Assembly (NCBI GenBank): GCA_004963905.1
Contig: SUGL01000047.1
Location: 1 to 42,994, forward strand
DNA: 42,994 bases
Source: Mesorhizobium sp.
GTDB lineage: Bacteria; Pseudomonadota; Alphaproteobacteria; Rhizobiales; Rhizobiaceae
Reading direction: 5' to 3'
Shown one piece after another: positions 22,854 to 31,016 of the stretch (its first letter is position 1; each line of letters begins with the position of its first letter). The position numbers and the translations under genes are program-made. The notes below the pieces were generated by a model that worked only from the letters and a program-made list of their open reading frames with translations, searched no databases and was not told the DNA's origin.

Positions 22854-22896
22854 TCCTTCGGCGCCCGCGCGCCGTCCGTCCGCTGGACGAGTTTTC

Positions 22897-23514
22897 TCAG
22901 GGATAAAAAACCGCGTCGCCCTTCAGGGCCTCGGCCAGCATCTTCTCGTACCGGCTGCGTGGCACGTCGACGGCGCCGAAGCGCTTGAGGTGCTCGGTGG
23001 TGAATTGTGTATCGAGCAGCGCGAAGCGGCGTTCGTTGAGCCGCTCGACGAGATAATAGAGGCAGGTCTTCGAGGCGTCGGTTTCCCGGGCGAACATGCT
23101 TTCGCCGAAGAAGACGCGCCCAAGCGACACGCCATAGAGGCCGCCGACCAGCCGGCCCTCGCGCCACGCCTCGACGGAATGGCAGTGGCCCAGCCTGTAG
23201 AGCTCTACATAGGCTTCGCGGATCGGTGCGTTGATCCAAGTCGAGCGGCGCTCGTCGCGCTTTTCGGCGCAACCGTCGATCGTAGCCTCGAAATCGAAAT
23301 CATAGCGGATGTCGAAGGGATGCCTGCGGATCGTCTTCTTCAGGCTGCGAGGCGTGTGGAACCCGTCGAGCGGGATGATGCCGCGCGTTTCCGGCCGCAC
23401 CCAGAACACTTCCGGGTCGGTCGCGCTCTCAGCCATTGGGAACACGCCCGAGGCATAGGCCTTCAGCAGCAGGTCGGTCGGGATGCGGTAGCCGGGCGCG
23501 TAGGGACGAGTCAT
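22897..23514 (-). CDS. aat: Leucyl/phenylalanyl-tRNA-protein transferase
   Basis: A 205-residue Aat, which adds Leu or Phe from tRNA to proteins with N-terminal Arg or Lys, marking them for ClpS-ClpAP decay. Motifs are YRIPTDLLLKAYASGVFPMAE, VFWVRPETRGIIPLDGFHTPRSLKKTIR, TWINAPIREAYVELYRLGHCHSVEAW, GGLYGVSLGRVFFGESMFARETDASK and LLDTQFTTEHLKRFGAVDVPR. The start at 23514 fits the family; the longer frame to 23595 runs into a repeat. It lies downstream of accC on the same strand. Confidence 0.97.
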   Translation of the reverse strand: MTRPYAPGYRIPTDLLLKAYASGVFPMAESATDPEVFWVRPETRGIIPLDGFHTPRSLKKTIRRHPFDIRYDFDFEATIDGCAEKRDERRSTWINAPIREAYVELYRLGHCHSVEAWREGRLVGGLYGVSLGRVFFGESMFARETDASKTCLYYLVERLNERRFALLDTQFTTEHLKRFGAVDVPRSRYEKMLAEALKGDAVFYP

Positions 23515-23537
23515 TGCGCCATTATAACCGCAAGACC

Positions 23538-23644
23538 CTAAAGCGCGTCGCCCAAAAGTGCGCGACGGTTTGGGGTGACGACATGCATCAAACAAAAGGA
23601 TTGGAGCGCTTCGCTGGAATCCGCTTCAGCGCGACGCGCTTTAA
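23538..23644 (+). repeat. Compound palindromic repeat, family B, copy 1
   Basis: AAAGCGCGTCGC (23540-23551) pairs with GCGACGCGCTTT (23631-23642). Between them are CCCAAAAGTGCGC, GGTTTGGGG, GACGACATGCATC and an inner GGATTGGAGCGCTTCGCTGGAATCC-type hairpin. It fills the aat-accC gap, and its end includes the accC stop codon. It can act as a transcript end for accC. Related copies lie at 38556 and 42616. Confidence 0.75.
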
Positions 23645-24984
23645 TCGTCCTCGGCCAGGTATTTTTCGAGCCAGTGGATGTCGTAATCGCCATTGGCGAT
23701 ATCCGGATTGCCGACGAGGTCGCGGAACAGCGGCAGCGTCGTCTTGATGCCGTCGACGACGAACTCGTCGAGCGCCCGGCGCAGCCGCATCATGCATTCC
23801 ACGCGGTTGCGCCCATGCACGATCAGCTTGCCGATCAGGCTGTCGTAATAGGGCGGGATCCTGTAGCCGGAATAGACGCCGGAATCGACGCGGATGCCGA
23901 GGCCGCCTGGCGTGTGGAAATGCGTGATGGTGCCGGGCGACGGCGTGAAGGTGCGCGGATCCTCGGCGTTGATGCGGCATTCGATGGCGTGGCCGTTGAA
24001 CTTGATGTCTTCCTGCCTGACCGACAGTCCGCCGCCGGAGGCGACGCGGATCTGCTCATGCACGAGGTCGATGCCGGTGATCGCCTCGGTCACCGGATGC
24101 TCGACCTGCAGGCGGGTGTTCATCTCGATGAAGTAGAACTCGCCGTTCTCGTAGAGGAATTCGATGGTGCCGGCGCCGGAATAGCCGAGATCGGCGATCG
24201 CCTTGGCGCAGATGCCACCGATGCGCGCGCGCTCCTCGGAATTGAGGGCGGGGGAGTTGGCCTCCTCCCAGACCTTCTGGTGGCGGCGCTGCAGCGAGCA
24301 GTCGCGCTCGCCGAAATGCACGCCGCGGCCGGCGCCGTCGCCGAACACCTGCAATTCGATATGGCGCGGCTTTTCCAGAAATTTCTCGATGTAGACGGCG
24401 TCGTCGCCGAAGGCGGCGCCCGCTTCCGACCTTGCCGTCTGCAGCGCGACTTCCAGGTCGGCTTCCGAGCGGGCCACCTTCATGCCGCGGCCGCCGCCGC
24501 CGGCCGAGGCCTTGATGATCACCGGATAGCCGATCTCGGCAGCAACGCGTTTTGCTTCCTTCTCGTCGCTGATCGCGCCGTCCGAACCCGGCACCACGGG
24601 TATGCCGAGGCGTTTTGCCGTGCGCTTGGCCTCGATCTTGTCGCCCATGATGCGGATATGGTCGCCGGACGGGCCGATGAAGGTGATGTTGTGGGCGGCG
24701 AGGATGTCGGCGAATTTGGCGTTTTCCGACAGGAAGCCGTAGCCCGGATGCACGGCGTCGGCGCCGGTGATCTCGCAGGCGGCGACGATCTGGTGGATGT
24801 TGAGATAGCTTTCGCGCGACGGCGGCGGGCCGATACAGACGCTCTCGTCGGCAAGCCGCACATGCATGGCGTCGGAATCGGCCGTCGAATGGACCACCAC
24901 CGTCTGGATGCCGAGCTCCTTGCAGGCGCGCAGCACTCTAAGTGCGATTTCGCCGCGATTGGCGATGAGGACCTTCTGGAACAT
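23641..24984 (-). CDS. accC: Acetyl-CoA carboxylase, biotin carboxylase subunit
   Basis: A 447-residue biotin carboxylase, the ATP-grasp subunit that carboxylates biotin on AccB in the first step of fatty-acid synthesis. Motifs are KVLIANRGEIALRVLRACKELGIQTV, the ATP loop KASAGGGGRGMKVA, EKFLEKPRHIELQVFGDG, ERDCSLQRRHQKVWEEA and YFIEMNTRLQVEHPVTE with the catalytic arginine region. It follows accB by 19 bp, the normal operon. Its stop codon lies at the edge of a repeat. Confidence 0.98.
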   Translation of the reverse strand: MFQKVLIANRGEIALRVLRACKELGIQTVVVHSTADSDAMHVRLADESVCIGPPPSRESYLNIHQIVAACEITGADAVHPGYGFLSENAKFADILAAHNITFIGPSGDHIRIMGDKIEAKRTAKRLGIPVVPGSDGAISDEKEAKRVAAEIGYPVIIKASAGGGGRGMKVARSEADLEVALQTARSEAGAAFGDDAVYIEKFLEKPRHIELQVFGDGAGRGVHFGERDCSLQRRHQKVWEEANSPALNSEERARIGGICAKAIADLGYSGAGTIEFLYENGEFYFIEMNTRLQVEHPVTEAITGIDLVHEQIRVASGGGLSVRQEDIKFNGHAIECRINAEDPRTFTPSPGTITHFHTPGGLGIRVDSGVYSGYRIPPYYDSLIGKLIVHGRNRVECMMRLRRALDEFVVDGIKTTLPLFRDLVGNPDIANGDYDIHWLEKYLAEDD

Positions 24985-25003
24985 CTCTCCGCTGTTCCCG
25001 GCT

Positions 25004-25468
25004 CTACTCGATGACCACGAGCGGCATGCCGTATTCGACCGGCTGGGCGTCCTCGATCAGGATCGCCGTCACCGTGCCGGCGCGCGGCGAGGGAATCTGG
25101 TTCATCGTCTTCATCGCTTCGATGATCAGCAGCGTCTGGCCTTCCTTCACCTTCTGGCCGATCTCGACGAACGGCTTGGCGTCGGGCGAGGGCGCCAGAT
25201 AGGCGGTGCCGACCATGGGCGAGGGTACGGCGTTCTTGGCAGGATCGGCGGTGGCCGCAGGCGCTGCCGCCGCCTGGGCCGGCGTCATTGCGACTGGTGC
25301 GGAGACGGGAAGTGGCGCGGCGACCGCATGGACGGCTTGCGACTGGCGCGAGACGCGCACCTTCAGGTCGCCGAGCTCGACCTCGATCTCGGTCAGGTTG
25401 GTGTCGTTCAGTATGCCCGCCAGATCGCGGATCAGCTGCTGGTCAACACCATTCTTCTTTATCGACAT
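25004..25468 (-). CDS. accB: Biotin carboxyl carrier protein of acetyl-CoA carboxylase
   Basis: A 154-residue BCCP. The C-terminal biotinyl domain (about residues 80-154) has the biotin-acceptor Lys120 in EAMKTMNQI and closes with VEYGMPLVVIE. An Ala/Pro-rich linker (about 45-78) connects to an N-terminal segment NGVDQQLIRDLAGILNDTNLTEIEVELGDLKVRVSR. The open frame continues to 26035, but only the start at 25468 fits; the rest is an unreal overlap with aroQ. It lies between aroQ and accC. Confidence 0.98.
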   Translation of the reverse strand: MSIKKNGVDQQLIRDLAGILNDTNLTEIEVELGDLKVRVSRQSQAVHAVAAPLPVSAPVAMTPAQAAAAPAATADPAKNAVPSPMVGTAYLAPSPDAKPFVEIGQKVKEGQTLLIIEAMKTMNQIPSPRAGTVTAILIEDAQPVEYGMPLVVIE

Positions 25469-25494
25469 TTTCGAGCCTTCTGTTTGGGAGCCGG

Positions 25495-25929
25495 TCACAG
25501 GCGTGCCGCCAGTGCCTGCAGCGCAAGCGTGTAGCCGAGTGGCCCGAACCCGCAGATCATGCCGACTGCGACCGGCGCGACCATGGAGACGTGGCGGAAA
25601 GGCTCCCGCGCGTGGATATTGGAAAGATGGACTTCGGCGACGGGCAACGGCGCGACGGCGCGGATGGCGTCGTGGATGGCGATCGAGGTGTGGCTGTAGG
25701 CACCGGGATTGATGACGATTCCGGAAGCCTTGTCGCCGGCTTCCTGGATCCAGTCGACGAGATCGCCCTCGTGATTGGACTGGCGAAAATCGATCTCGAG
25801 CCCGAGCGCCGCGCCGGCGGCCTTGCAATCCTCCGCGATGGCGGCAAGCGTTTTGCCGCCATAAATCCCCGGCTCGCGCTTGCCGAGTGCATTGAGGTTG
25901 GGACCGTTGAGGACGAATATCGTTTTCAA
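25495..25929 (-). CDS. aroQ: 3-dehydroquinate dehydratase, type II
   Basis: A 144-residue type II dehydroquinase for the shikimate pathway. Motifs are IFVLNGPNLNALGKREPGIYGG (with the flexible-loop Tyr23), DFRQSNHEGDLVDWIQEA, VINPGAYSHTSIAIHDAI, VAEVHLSNIHAREPFRH and CGFGPLGYTLAL. No ATG gives the normal N-terminus; the TTG at 25929 (TTGAAAACG), preceded by AAGAAGG, does, so I choose it over 25989. It starts the aroQ-accB-accC operon. Confidence 0.92.
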   Translation of the reverse strand: MKTIFVLNGPNLNALGKREPGIYGGKTLAAIAEDCKAAGAALGLEIDFRQSNHEGDLVDWIQEAGDKASGIVINPGAYSHTSIAIHDAIRAVAPLPVAEVHLSNIHAREPFRHVSMVAPVAVGMICGFGPLGYTLALQALAARL

Positions 25930-26032
25930 AATGCCGACCTTCTTCAACGCCGGCCCCAAGCCGGCGCGCCGGACCTCTATAATGGGCATAGCCGCCCGCG
26001 AAAAGAGCGCAAGTGCGTTCTTTCGCTGTCCA

Positions 26033-26056
26033 CAACAGGCGGAAAACCGCCTGTTG
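26033..26056. repeat. Hairpin after dsbA
   Basis: CAACAGGCGG (26033-26042) and CCGCCTGTTG (26047-26056) pair perfectly around AAAA. A second stem, about 25998-26026 (GCGAAAAGAGCGC with GCGTTCTTTCGC), is followed by TTTT on the minus strand. The pair lies just past the dsbA stop, in the 144 bp before aroQ, and probably ends dsbA transcription. Confidence 0.6.
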
Positions 26057-26073
26057 GCGCAGCCCGCGACAGC

Positions 26074-26877
26074 TCAGAGCGCGCTCTTGGCCTCTTCGAT
26101 CTTTTCCGCCAGGACCTGCTGTCCAAGCGCGCCGAACACTACCTCATTGCCGACCACGTAGGACGGCGTGCCGGTGATCGACAGCTTGGTGGCGAGGTCG
26201 TAGGTCCGCGAGAGCGCCTCGTTGATGCTCGGATCCTTCATCTTCTCGCGCAGCTTCGCCTCGTCGGCGCCGAGCGAAAGCGCGACCTTCATGGCCGTTG
26301 CCTCGGTGGCGCGGCCCTGGCCGCCAAGCAACGCGGTGTGGAATTCGCCGTACTTCTCCGGCATCATCAGGTGAAAGGCCATCGACACCATGCTGGCCTT
26401 CTGTGAATCCGGGCTGAGGATCGGGAATTCCTTGAGAACGAAGCGCAGGTCCGGGTCGGCCTTGGTCAGCGCCTTCATGTCTTCGATGGCGCGTTTGCAG
26501 AAGCCGCAATTGTAATCGTAGAACTCGACGATGGTGACCTTGCCCTTCGGGTTGCCGACGACGCCGTCGAAAGTGGAGTTGAAGATCTCGTCCTTCGCGT
26601 TCTTGATGACGCCGAGCGCGGCGAGCCGCTGCTCTTCCTTCTGCTTGGCCTCGAGCGCGTCCTGAACCTCGAGCAGAACCTCCGGGTTCTTCAAGAGATA
26701 GTCGCGGATGATGCCTTCGACCTCCTTGCGGTCGACCTTGGTGTCGGTGGAAGCCACCTGGATGGCTTGCGTCGTATCGGCCTTCGCGGCCTGCGGGCTT
26801 CCTGCCACGAAGCCGAATGCCAGCATGCCGAGCGCTACCGCTACGCCGGCGCTGCCGAGCAGGATTGCCTTGTTCAT
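26074..26877 (-). CDS. DsbA-family periplasmic thiol oxidoreductase
   Basis: A 267-residue exported thioredoxin-fold protein. A signal or anchor segment covers about residues 4-28 (AILLGSAGVAVALGMLAFGFVAG). After it comes a charged helical region (about 48-90, KEVEGIIRDYLLKNPEVLLEVQDALEAKQKEEQ) as in ScsC/BdbD-like proteins. The redox site is Cys124-Gly-Phe-Cys127 (FYDYNCGFCKRA), and the cis-proline loop is TGTPSYVVGNEVVFGA. It oxidises or isomerises disulfides in the periplasm. The start at 26877 is favoured by AGAAGGA; ATG at 26883 is just upstream. Confidence 0.92.
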   Translation of the reverse strand: MNKAILLGSAGVAVALGMLAFGFVAGSPQAAKADTTQAIQVASTDTKVDRKEVEGIIRDYLLKNPEVLLEVQDALEAKQKEEQRLAALGVIKNAKDEIFNSTFDGVVGNPKGKVTIVEFYDYNCGFCKRAIEDMKALTKADPDLRFVLKEFPILSPDSQKASMVSMAFHLMMPEKYGEFHTALLGGQGRATEATAMKVALSLGADEAKLREKMKDPSINEALSRTYDLATKLSITGTPSYVVGNEVVFGALGQQVLAEKIEEAKSAL

Positions 26878-26934
26878 GATCATGTCCTTCTGCCTGTCCC
26901 TGGCCACTCTAGTCGCCGCGCACGGCCGGGAGGT

Positions 26935-28347
26935 TCATTTGAGCTTGTTCGATGGCGTGTAGTTTATGATATCCTGCGCGCGAAGCCAGCCAGGCTCGCC
27001 GCGCTTCAACTTCTGCTGAGCGCGCATGGCAAAAATCTTCGCATTCTTGTAGTCGGCCGAATAGTAATGGCCTTCCGCCGTCGCAAGATCGGCGGCCGGT
27101 ATTTGCCCCAATTCGCCATAGGCTTGCGCCAGATAGCGGTAGGCTTCCGCATTTTCCTTGTCGCGGCCGATCCCGTTGTTGAGCTGGGTCACCGCCTTCT
27201 TGATCGAATCCGGCGTGCCGACCGCCATCAACGCCTGGCCGAGCGAAACCATCAGCAAACCGGACCGCGCCGGATCGAGGCTGACGGCCTTGGCATAGGC
27301 ATCCGCGGCATCCTTGGGCTTGTTGGCCTTCATCAGGATGTCGCCGCGCAGTTCCTGGAAATAGGGGTTCTTCGGCTGCTCCTTGATCAGCGCCGCCGTC
27401 TTGGTCAGCGCTGCGCCCGGATTGCCGTAGAGATAGGTCTGCTGCGCGTCGCCATAGCGTGAGGCGAGGCTGGTCGGGTTCTTGCGCATCAGCCGCGCCA
27501 CGGCCGCCTGGCCCTGCATGTAGGCGGCGATCTTGATGCGCATCATGTCGTGCCGCTGTTGCAGCGCCGGCGGGTCGACTTGGTTGACATATGGACTCGC
27601 CTTGACCAGCACTTCGAGGTTGGCGATGCGCTCCTGCGGCATCGGATGGCTGATCCGGTAGGGATCGAGCTGGGTGCCCGACAGCGAAAGCGCGCTCTGG
27701 AAGCGGGAGAAGGTCTTCAGCATGCCCATGCCGGACTGGCCGGTGGCGTTGAGATAGGTGATCGCCGAGCGGTCGGCGGTGATCTCTTCGCCTCGCTGAT
27801 AGGCAAGGATGCTGCGCTGCGCCATCTCGCCGCCGCCGGCGGCGACGCCTATGCCTGCGCCGGCAAGGCCGCGGCTGTTGGTCGTGGCGCCGGCGACCAT
27901 CGCGCCGGCGCCGAGCAGTGTGGCGATGATGGCCATCGTCTTGGCGCGGTCGAGCTGGTCGCGCAGCTTCTGCTGGTGGCCGCCGGCGATATGGCCGGCT
28001 TCGTGCGCGATGACGCCGATGATCTCGTTCGGCGTTTCGGCCGTCACCAGCGCGCCGGTGTTGATGAACAGGCGGCGGCCGGTGACGAAGGCGTTAAAGC
28101 TCGAATCATTGACGAGAACGATGTCGATGCCGTCATTGGCGAGGCCTGCCGCCTTGAAGATCGGCCGGGCATAGTCGCGCACCAGCGCTTCGATCTCGGC
28201 GTCGCGCACCACCGGAACGCCTTGTGCGAAGGCATTCACGGAAGTCGATATCGCGACTGCGGCAGCAAGCAGAAGTGTCGCGAATCCGCGCGCGGTTCGC
28301 CTTATTGCGGTCGATTTGCCAATCATCGTTCGGGGTCGGCTCAACAT
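26935..28347 (-). CDS. M48 metallopeptidase with TPR repeats (BepA/YfgC-like)
   Basis: A 470-residue exported protein. A signal peptide covers about residues 15-42 (RGFATLLLAAAVAISTSVNAFAQG). The zinc motif HEAGH is at residues 115-119 (IGVIAHEAGHIAGGHQQ), with the third ligand in GEEITADRSAITYL. The C-terminal half (about 300-470) has tetratricopeptide-like helices (YLYGNPGAALTKTAALIKEQPKNPYFQELRGDILMKANKPKDAADAYAKAVSLDPARS). E. coli BepA with this plan assists outer membrane protein assembly and quality control. Start 28347 or 28326. Confidence 0.93.
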   Translation of the reverse strand: MLSRPRTMIGKSTAIRRTARGFATLLLAAAVAISTSVNAFAQGVPVVRDAEIEALVRDYARPIFKAAGLANDGIDIVLVNDSSFNAFVTGRRLFINTGALVTAETPNEIIGVIAHEAGHIAGGHQQKLRDQLDRAKTMAIIATLLGAGAMVAGATTNSRGLAGAGIGVAAGGGEMAQRSILAYQRGEEITADRSAITYLNATGQSGMGMLKTFSRFQSALSLSGTQLDPYRISHPMPQERIANLEVLVKASPYVNQVDPPALQQRHDMMRIKIAAYMQGQAAVARLMRKNPTSLASRYGDAQQTYLYGNPGAALTKTAALIKEQPKNPYFQELRGDILMKANKPKDAADAYAKAVSLDPARSGLLMVSLGQALMAVGTPDSIKKAVTQLNNGIGRDKENAEAYRYLAQAYGELGQIPAADLATAEGHYYSADYKNAKIFAMRAQQKLKRGEPGWLRAQDIINYTPSNKLK

Positions 28348-28464
28348 GACAGGTCCACTGGTAGACGAGCGGGCGAAGGATGAAAAGTCGGCGCCGATAA
28401 CTTCCTGCGCGCTTGTGATCCCCACATCAATCGGGCATTTGTGCGGCGCTGCCGCCGAACCGCG

Positions 28465-28506
28465 GCAATTCCAGAAACCGCGCAGCGGTTTTCTACGTGG
28501 AATTGC
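28465..28506 (+). repeat. Palindromic repeat, family A, copy 3 (variant)
   Basis: GCAATTCC (28465-28472) pairs with GGAATTGC (28499-28506). The inner stem differs from other copies (AGAAACCG with CGGTTTTCT) but still pairs, which is compensatory change. It lies in the divergent gap between the M48 peptidase and aminotransferase genes. Confidence 0.8.
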
Positions 28507-28539
28507 TCCGACAAAAAGGCAGGCTGGACGAGAGGTCAA

Positions 28540-29688
28540 ATGGTCGTTTCGCTTTCACGCCGCGGCGAGGTCGAGCCGTTCCACGCCATGGATATTCTGG
28601 CCGAAGCCAACCGGCTGAAGGCCACCGGCATTCCCGTGGTGTCGATGGCGGTCGGCCAGCCGTCGGACCCCGCGCCGGCCGGAGTCCGCGAGGCTGCGGC
28701 TCTTGCGCTCAAACATGGCCGCATCGGCTACACCGACGCCTTGGGGCTGGCTGAGCTGCGCAAGGCGATTGCCGAGCACTATGGCGAGCACTACGGGATC
28801 GATGTCGCGCCTGGCCGCATCGCCGTGACCACGGGCTCGTCCGCCGCCTTCAACCTTGCTTTCCTGGCGATGTTCGATCCGGGCGACCGCGTCGCCATCG
28901 CCGCGCCCGGCTATCCGGCCTATCGCAACATCATGGCCGCGCTCGGCATCGAGATCGTCGAGATCGAGCTTGGCTCGGACGCCTATCTGCATGCCGACCA
29001 CCTGAGGGCCGCGCATCGCGAGAAACCGCTGAAAGGCGTGCTGTTCGCCAGCCCCGCCAATCCGACCGGAGCGGTCATTCCGGCCGATGAGCTTTCCGCG
29101 CTGGTGAAGACCGCCGAAGAGCTCGGCATCGCGGTGATATCGGACGAGATCTACCATCGTCTGGCCTATGCCGCGCCCGATGTCACGGCGCTCGCCCATG
29201 GAGCCGGCGTGACGGTGATCAATTCCTTTTCGAAATACTACTGCATGACCGGCTGGCGCATCGGCTGGATGGTGCTGCCGGAGGAGCTGGTGCGGCCGGT
29301 CGAGCGCATCGCCCAGAGCCTCTACATCTCGCCGCCGGAATTGTCGCAGGTCGCCGCGATCGAGGCGTTCGAGGCAACCGAGGAACTGGAAGCGGTGAAG
29401 GCGCGCTATGCCTGGAACCGCGACCTTTTGATGAAGCGCCTGCCGGAGCTCGGCTTTGCGCTCGCGGCGCCAATGGACGGGGCCTTCTACGCCTTCTGCG
29501 ACGTCACCCGGCACACCAATGACAGCATGGCCTTCGCGCGCAAGATGCTGGCCGAGGCGCATGTGGCGGCTACACCGGGCCGCGACTTCGACCCGCTGCA
29601 GGGTCACCGCACCATGCGCTTTTCCTATGCCGGCAGCCATGACGACATGGTCGAGGCGCTGGCGCGCATCGAACGCTGGTTGAAATAG
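28540..29688 (+). CDS. Class I/II pyridoxal-phosphate aminotransferase
   Basis: A 382-residue fold-type I aminotransferase. The PLP lysine is Lys232 in NSFSKYYCMTGWRIGW; other family marks are AVGQPSDPAPAGVREAA, TTGSSAAFNLAF, ASPANPTGAVI and VISDEIYHRLAY. The C-terminal arginine is in HRTMRFSYAG. Sequence resembles aspartate/aromatic family members annotated as general aminotransferases; the substrate is not certain. The start at 28540 is preceded by GAGAGG. A glutaminase gene follows 5 bp after the stop. Confidence 0.92.
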   Translation: MVVSLSRRGEVEPFHAMDILAEANRLKATGIPVVSMAVGQPSDPAPAGVREAAALALKHGRIGYTDALGLAELRKAIAEHYGEHYGIDVAPGRIAVTTGSSAAFNLAFLAMFDPGDRVAIAAPGYPAYRNIMAALGIEIVEIELGSDAYLHADHLRAAHREKPLKGVLFASPANPTGAVIPADELSALVKTAEELGIAVISDEIYHRLAYAAPDVTALAHGAGVTVINSFSKYYCMTGWRIGWMVLPEELVRPVERIAQSLYISPPELSQVAAIEAFEATEELEAVKARYAWNRDLLMKRLPELGFALAAPMDGAFYAFCDVTRHTNDSMAFARKMLAEAHVAATPGRDFDPLQGHRTMRFSYAGSHDDMVEALARIERWLK

Positions 29689-29693
29689 ACGCC

Positions 29694-30641
29694 ATGCCGG
29701 AACTCGAGCAAGCGCTGGCCGAAGTGGCCGCCGAAATGGCGGAGCGCACCGATCGTGGCGATGTCGCCACCTACATCCCGCAGCTCGGCAAGGTCGATCC
29801 AAGGAAATTCGGCATTGCCGCGGTGACCAATGACGGCCGCGTCATCCTTGCCGGCGACGCCGATCAGGCCTTTTCGATCCAAAGCGTCTCGAAAGTGTTC
29901 GCCTTGACGCTGGCGCTGGGCAAAGTTGGCGACGCGCTCTGGCATCGCGTCGGCCGCGAGCCGTCAGGCAACCCGTTCAATTCGATCGTCCAGCTCGAGC
30001 ATGAGAACGGCATCCCGCGCAATCCGTTCATCAATGCCGGCGCGATCGTCGTTTCCGACGTCCTGCTCGCCGGCCATCAGCCGCGCGAGGCGATCGGCGA
30101 AATCCTGCGCTTCGTCCAGTTCCTTGCCGACGACGACACCATCATCATCGATCGTGAGGTCGCGGCCTCCGAGCGCGCCACCGGCTACCGCAACTTCGCT
30201 CTGGCCAACTACATGAAATCCTTCGGCAATCTCCATCACGAGCCGGAGCTGGCGCTCGGCGTCTACTTCCACCATTGCGCCATTGCGATGAGCTGCCGGC
30301 AACTCGCCATGGCTGGCCGTTTCCTCGCCAATGGCGGCAGGAATCCGGCAACCGGCCATTCGGTGGTGTCTGCCGAGCGGGCGCGCCGCATCGGCGCCCT
30401 GATGCTGACCTGCGGCCACTATGACGGCTCCGGCGACTTTGCCTTCCGTGTCGGCATACCGGGAAAGAGCGGCGTCGGCGGCGGCATTCTCGGCATCGTG
30501 CCGGGCGTGGCCTCGATCGCCGTCTGGTCGCCAGGCCTCAACGAGTACGGGAACTCCAAGCTTGGCTCGATCGCTTTGGAGAAGCTCGCCAGGATGATGA
30601 ATTGGTCGATCTTCGCTCCCGATGCGGGAAGACGGCAATGA
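29694..30641 (+). CDS. glsA: Glutaminase A
   Basis: A 315-residue serine-dependent glutaminase (beta-lactamase-like fold) that converts glutamine to glutamate and ammonia. The catalytic pair Ser64-x-x-Lys67 is in FSIQSVSKVFAL. Other marks are GREPSGNPFNSIVQLEHENGIPRNPFINAGAI, ERATGYRNFALANYMKSFGN, MTCGHYDGSGDFAFRVGIPGKSGVGGGI and SPGLNEYGNSKLG. It is probably in an operon with the aminotransferase upstream, a sensible pairing for nitrogen metabolism, and its stop overlaps the next small gene. Confidence 0.96.
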   Translation: MPELEQALAEVAAEMAERTDRGDVATYIPQLGKVDPRKFGIAAVTNDGRVILAGDADQAFSIQSVSKVFALTLALGKVGDALWHRVGREPSGNPFNSIVQLEHENGIPRNPFINAGAIVVSDVLLAGHQPREAIGEILRFVQFLADDDTIIIDREVAASERATGYRNFALANYMKSFGNLHHEPELALGVYFHHCAIAMSCRQLAMAGRFLANGGRNPATGHSVVSAERARRIGALMLTCGHYDGSGDFAFRVGIPGKSGVGGGILGIVPGVASIAVWSPGLNEYGNSKLGSIALEKLARMMNWSIFAPDAGRRQ

Positions 30642-30865
30642 TCAGGAAAGCTATTGCGTGGATCGTGCTCATTGTCGGAGCCGCCGTAGCAATAATCTAC
30701 GGATTAGCGGGACTCGTCGCCTGGGCGGACGCTCAGTACGTATGCCCTTTTGGCAACCAATGCAGTGATGCCCGCGGCACGATATGGTTCAGCGCAATGG
30801 TGGTCTTAACCAGTTCTGTCGTTTGCACCGTCGCCCTGCGAACGATTTTGCGCTCACGCCGATAA
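30638..30865 (+). CDS. Small membrane protein overlapping glsA
   Basis: A 75-residue protein that I do not recognise. Two hydrophobic segments are likely: residues about 5-28 (AIAWIVLIVGAAVAIIYGLAGLVAW) and about 48-68 (TIWFSAMVVLTSSVVCTVAL). Two cysteines (VCPFGNQC) face the same side between them. Its ATG overlaps the glsA stop (ATGA), so it is translationally coupled. It is lower in GC than its neighbours, and no homologue is recalled, so it may be lineage-specific. Confidence 0.6.
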   Translation: MIRKAIAWIVLIVGAAVAIIYGLAGLVAWADAQYVCPFGNQCSDARGTIWFSAMVVLTSSVVCTVALRTILRSRR

Positions 30866-30941
30866 GGTCGATGACAAGGAGGTCGAACTCCCAAGGACGC
30901 CTTGGCCGGAGACTACTGCCACGTCACGGAGGCGGCGCCGA

Positions 30942-30978
30942 CAAAAAAATCCGCGCCGTCTTTCGAGCGGCGCGGATT
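30942..30978 (-). terminator. Terminator of rne
   Basis: AATCCGCGCCG (30949-30959) pairs with CGGCGCGGATT (30968-30978), an 11-bp stem. On the minus strand it is followed by seven T residues. It lies 39 bp after the rne stop and also faces the glsA operon, for which it has only a weak T tract. Confidence 0.88.
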
Positions 30979-31016
30979 CTTAATGGTCAGGCATTCAGGT
31001 CAACTGGCTGAAAATT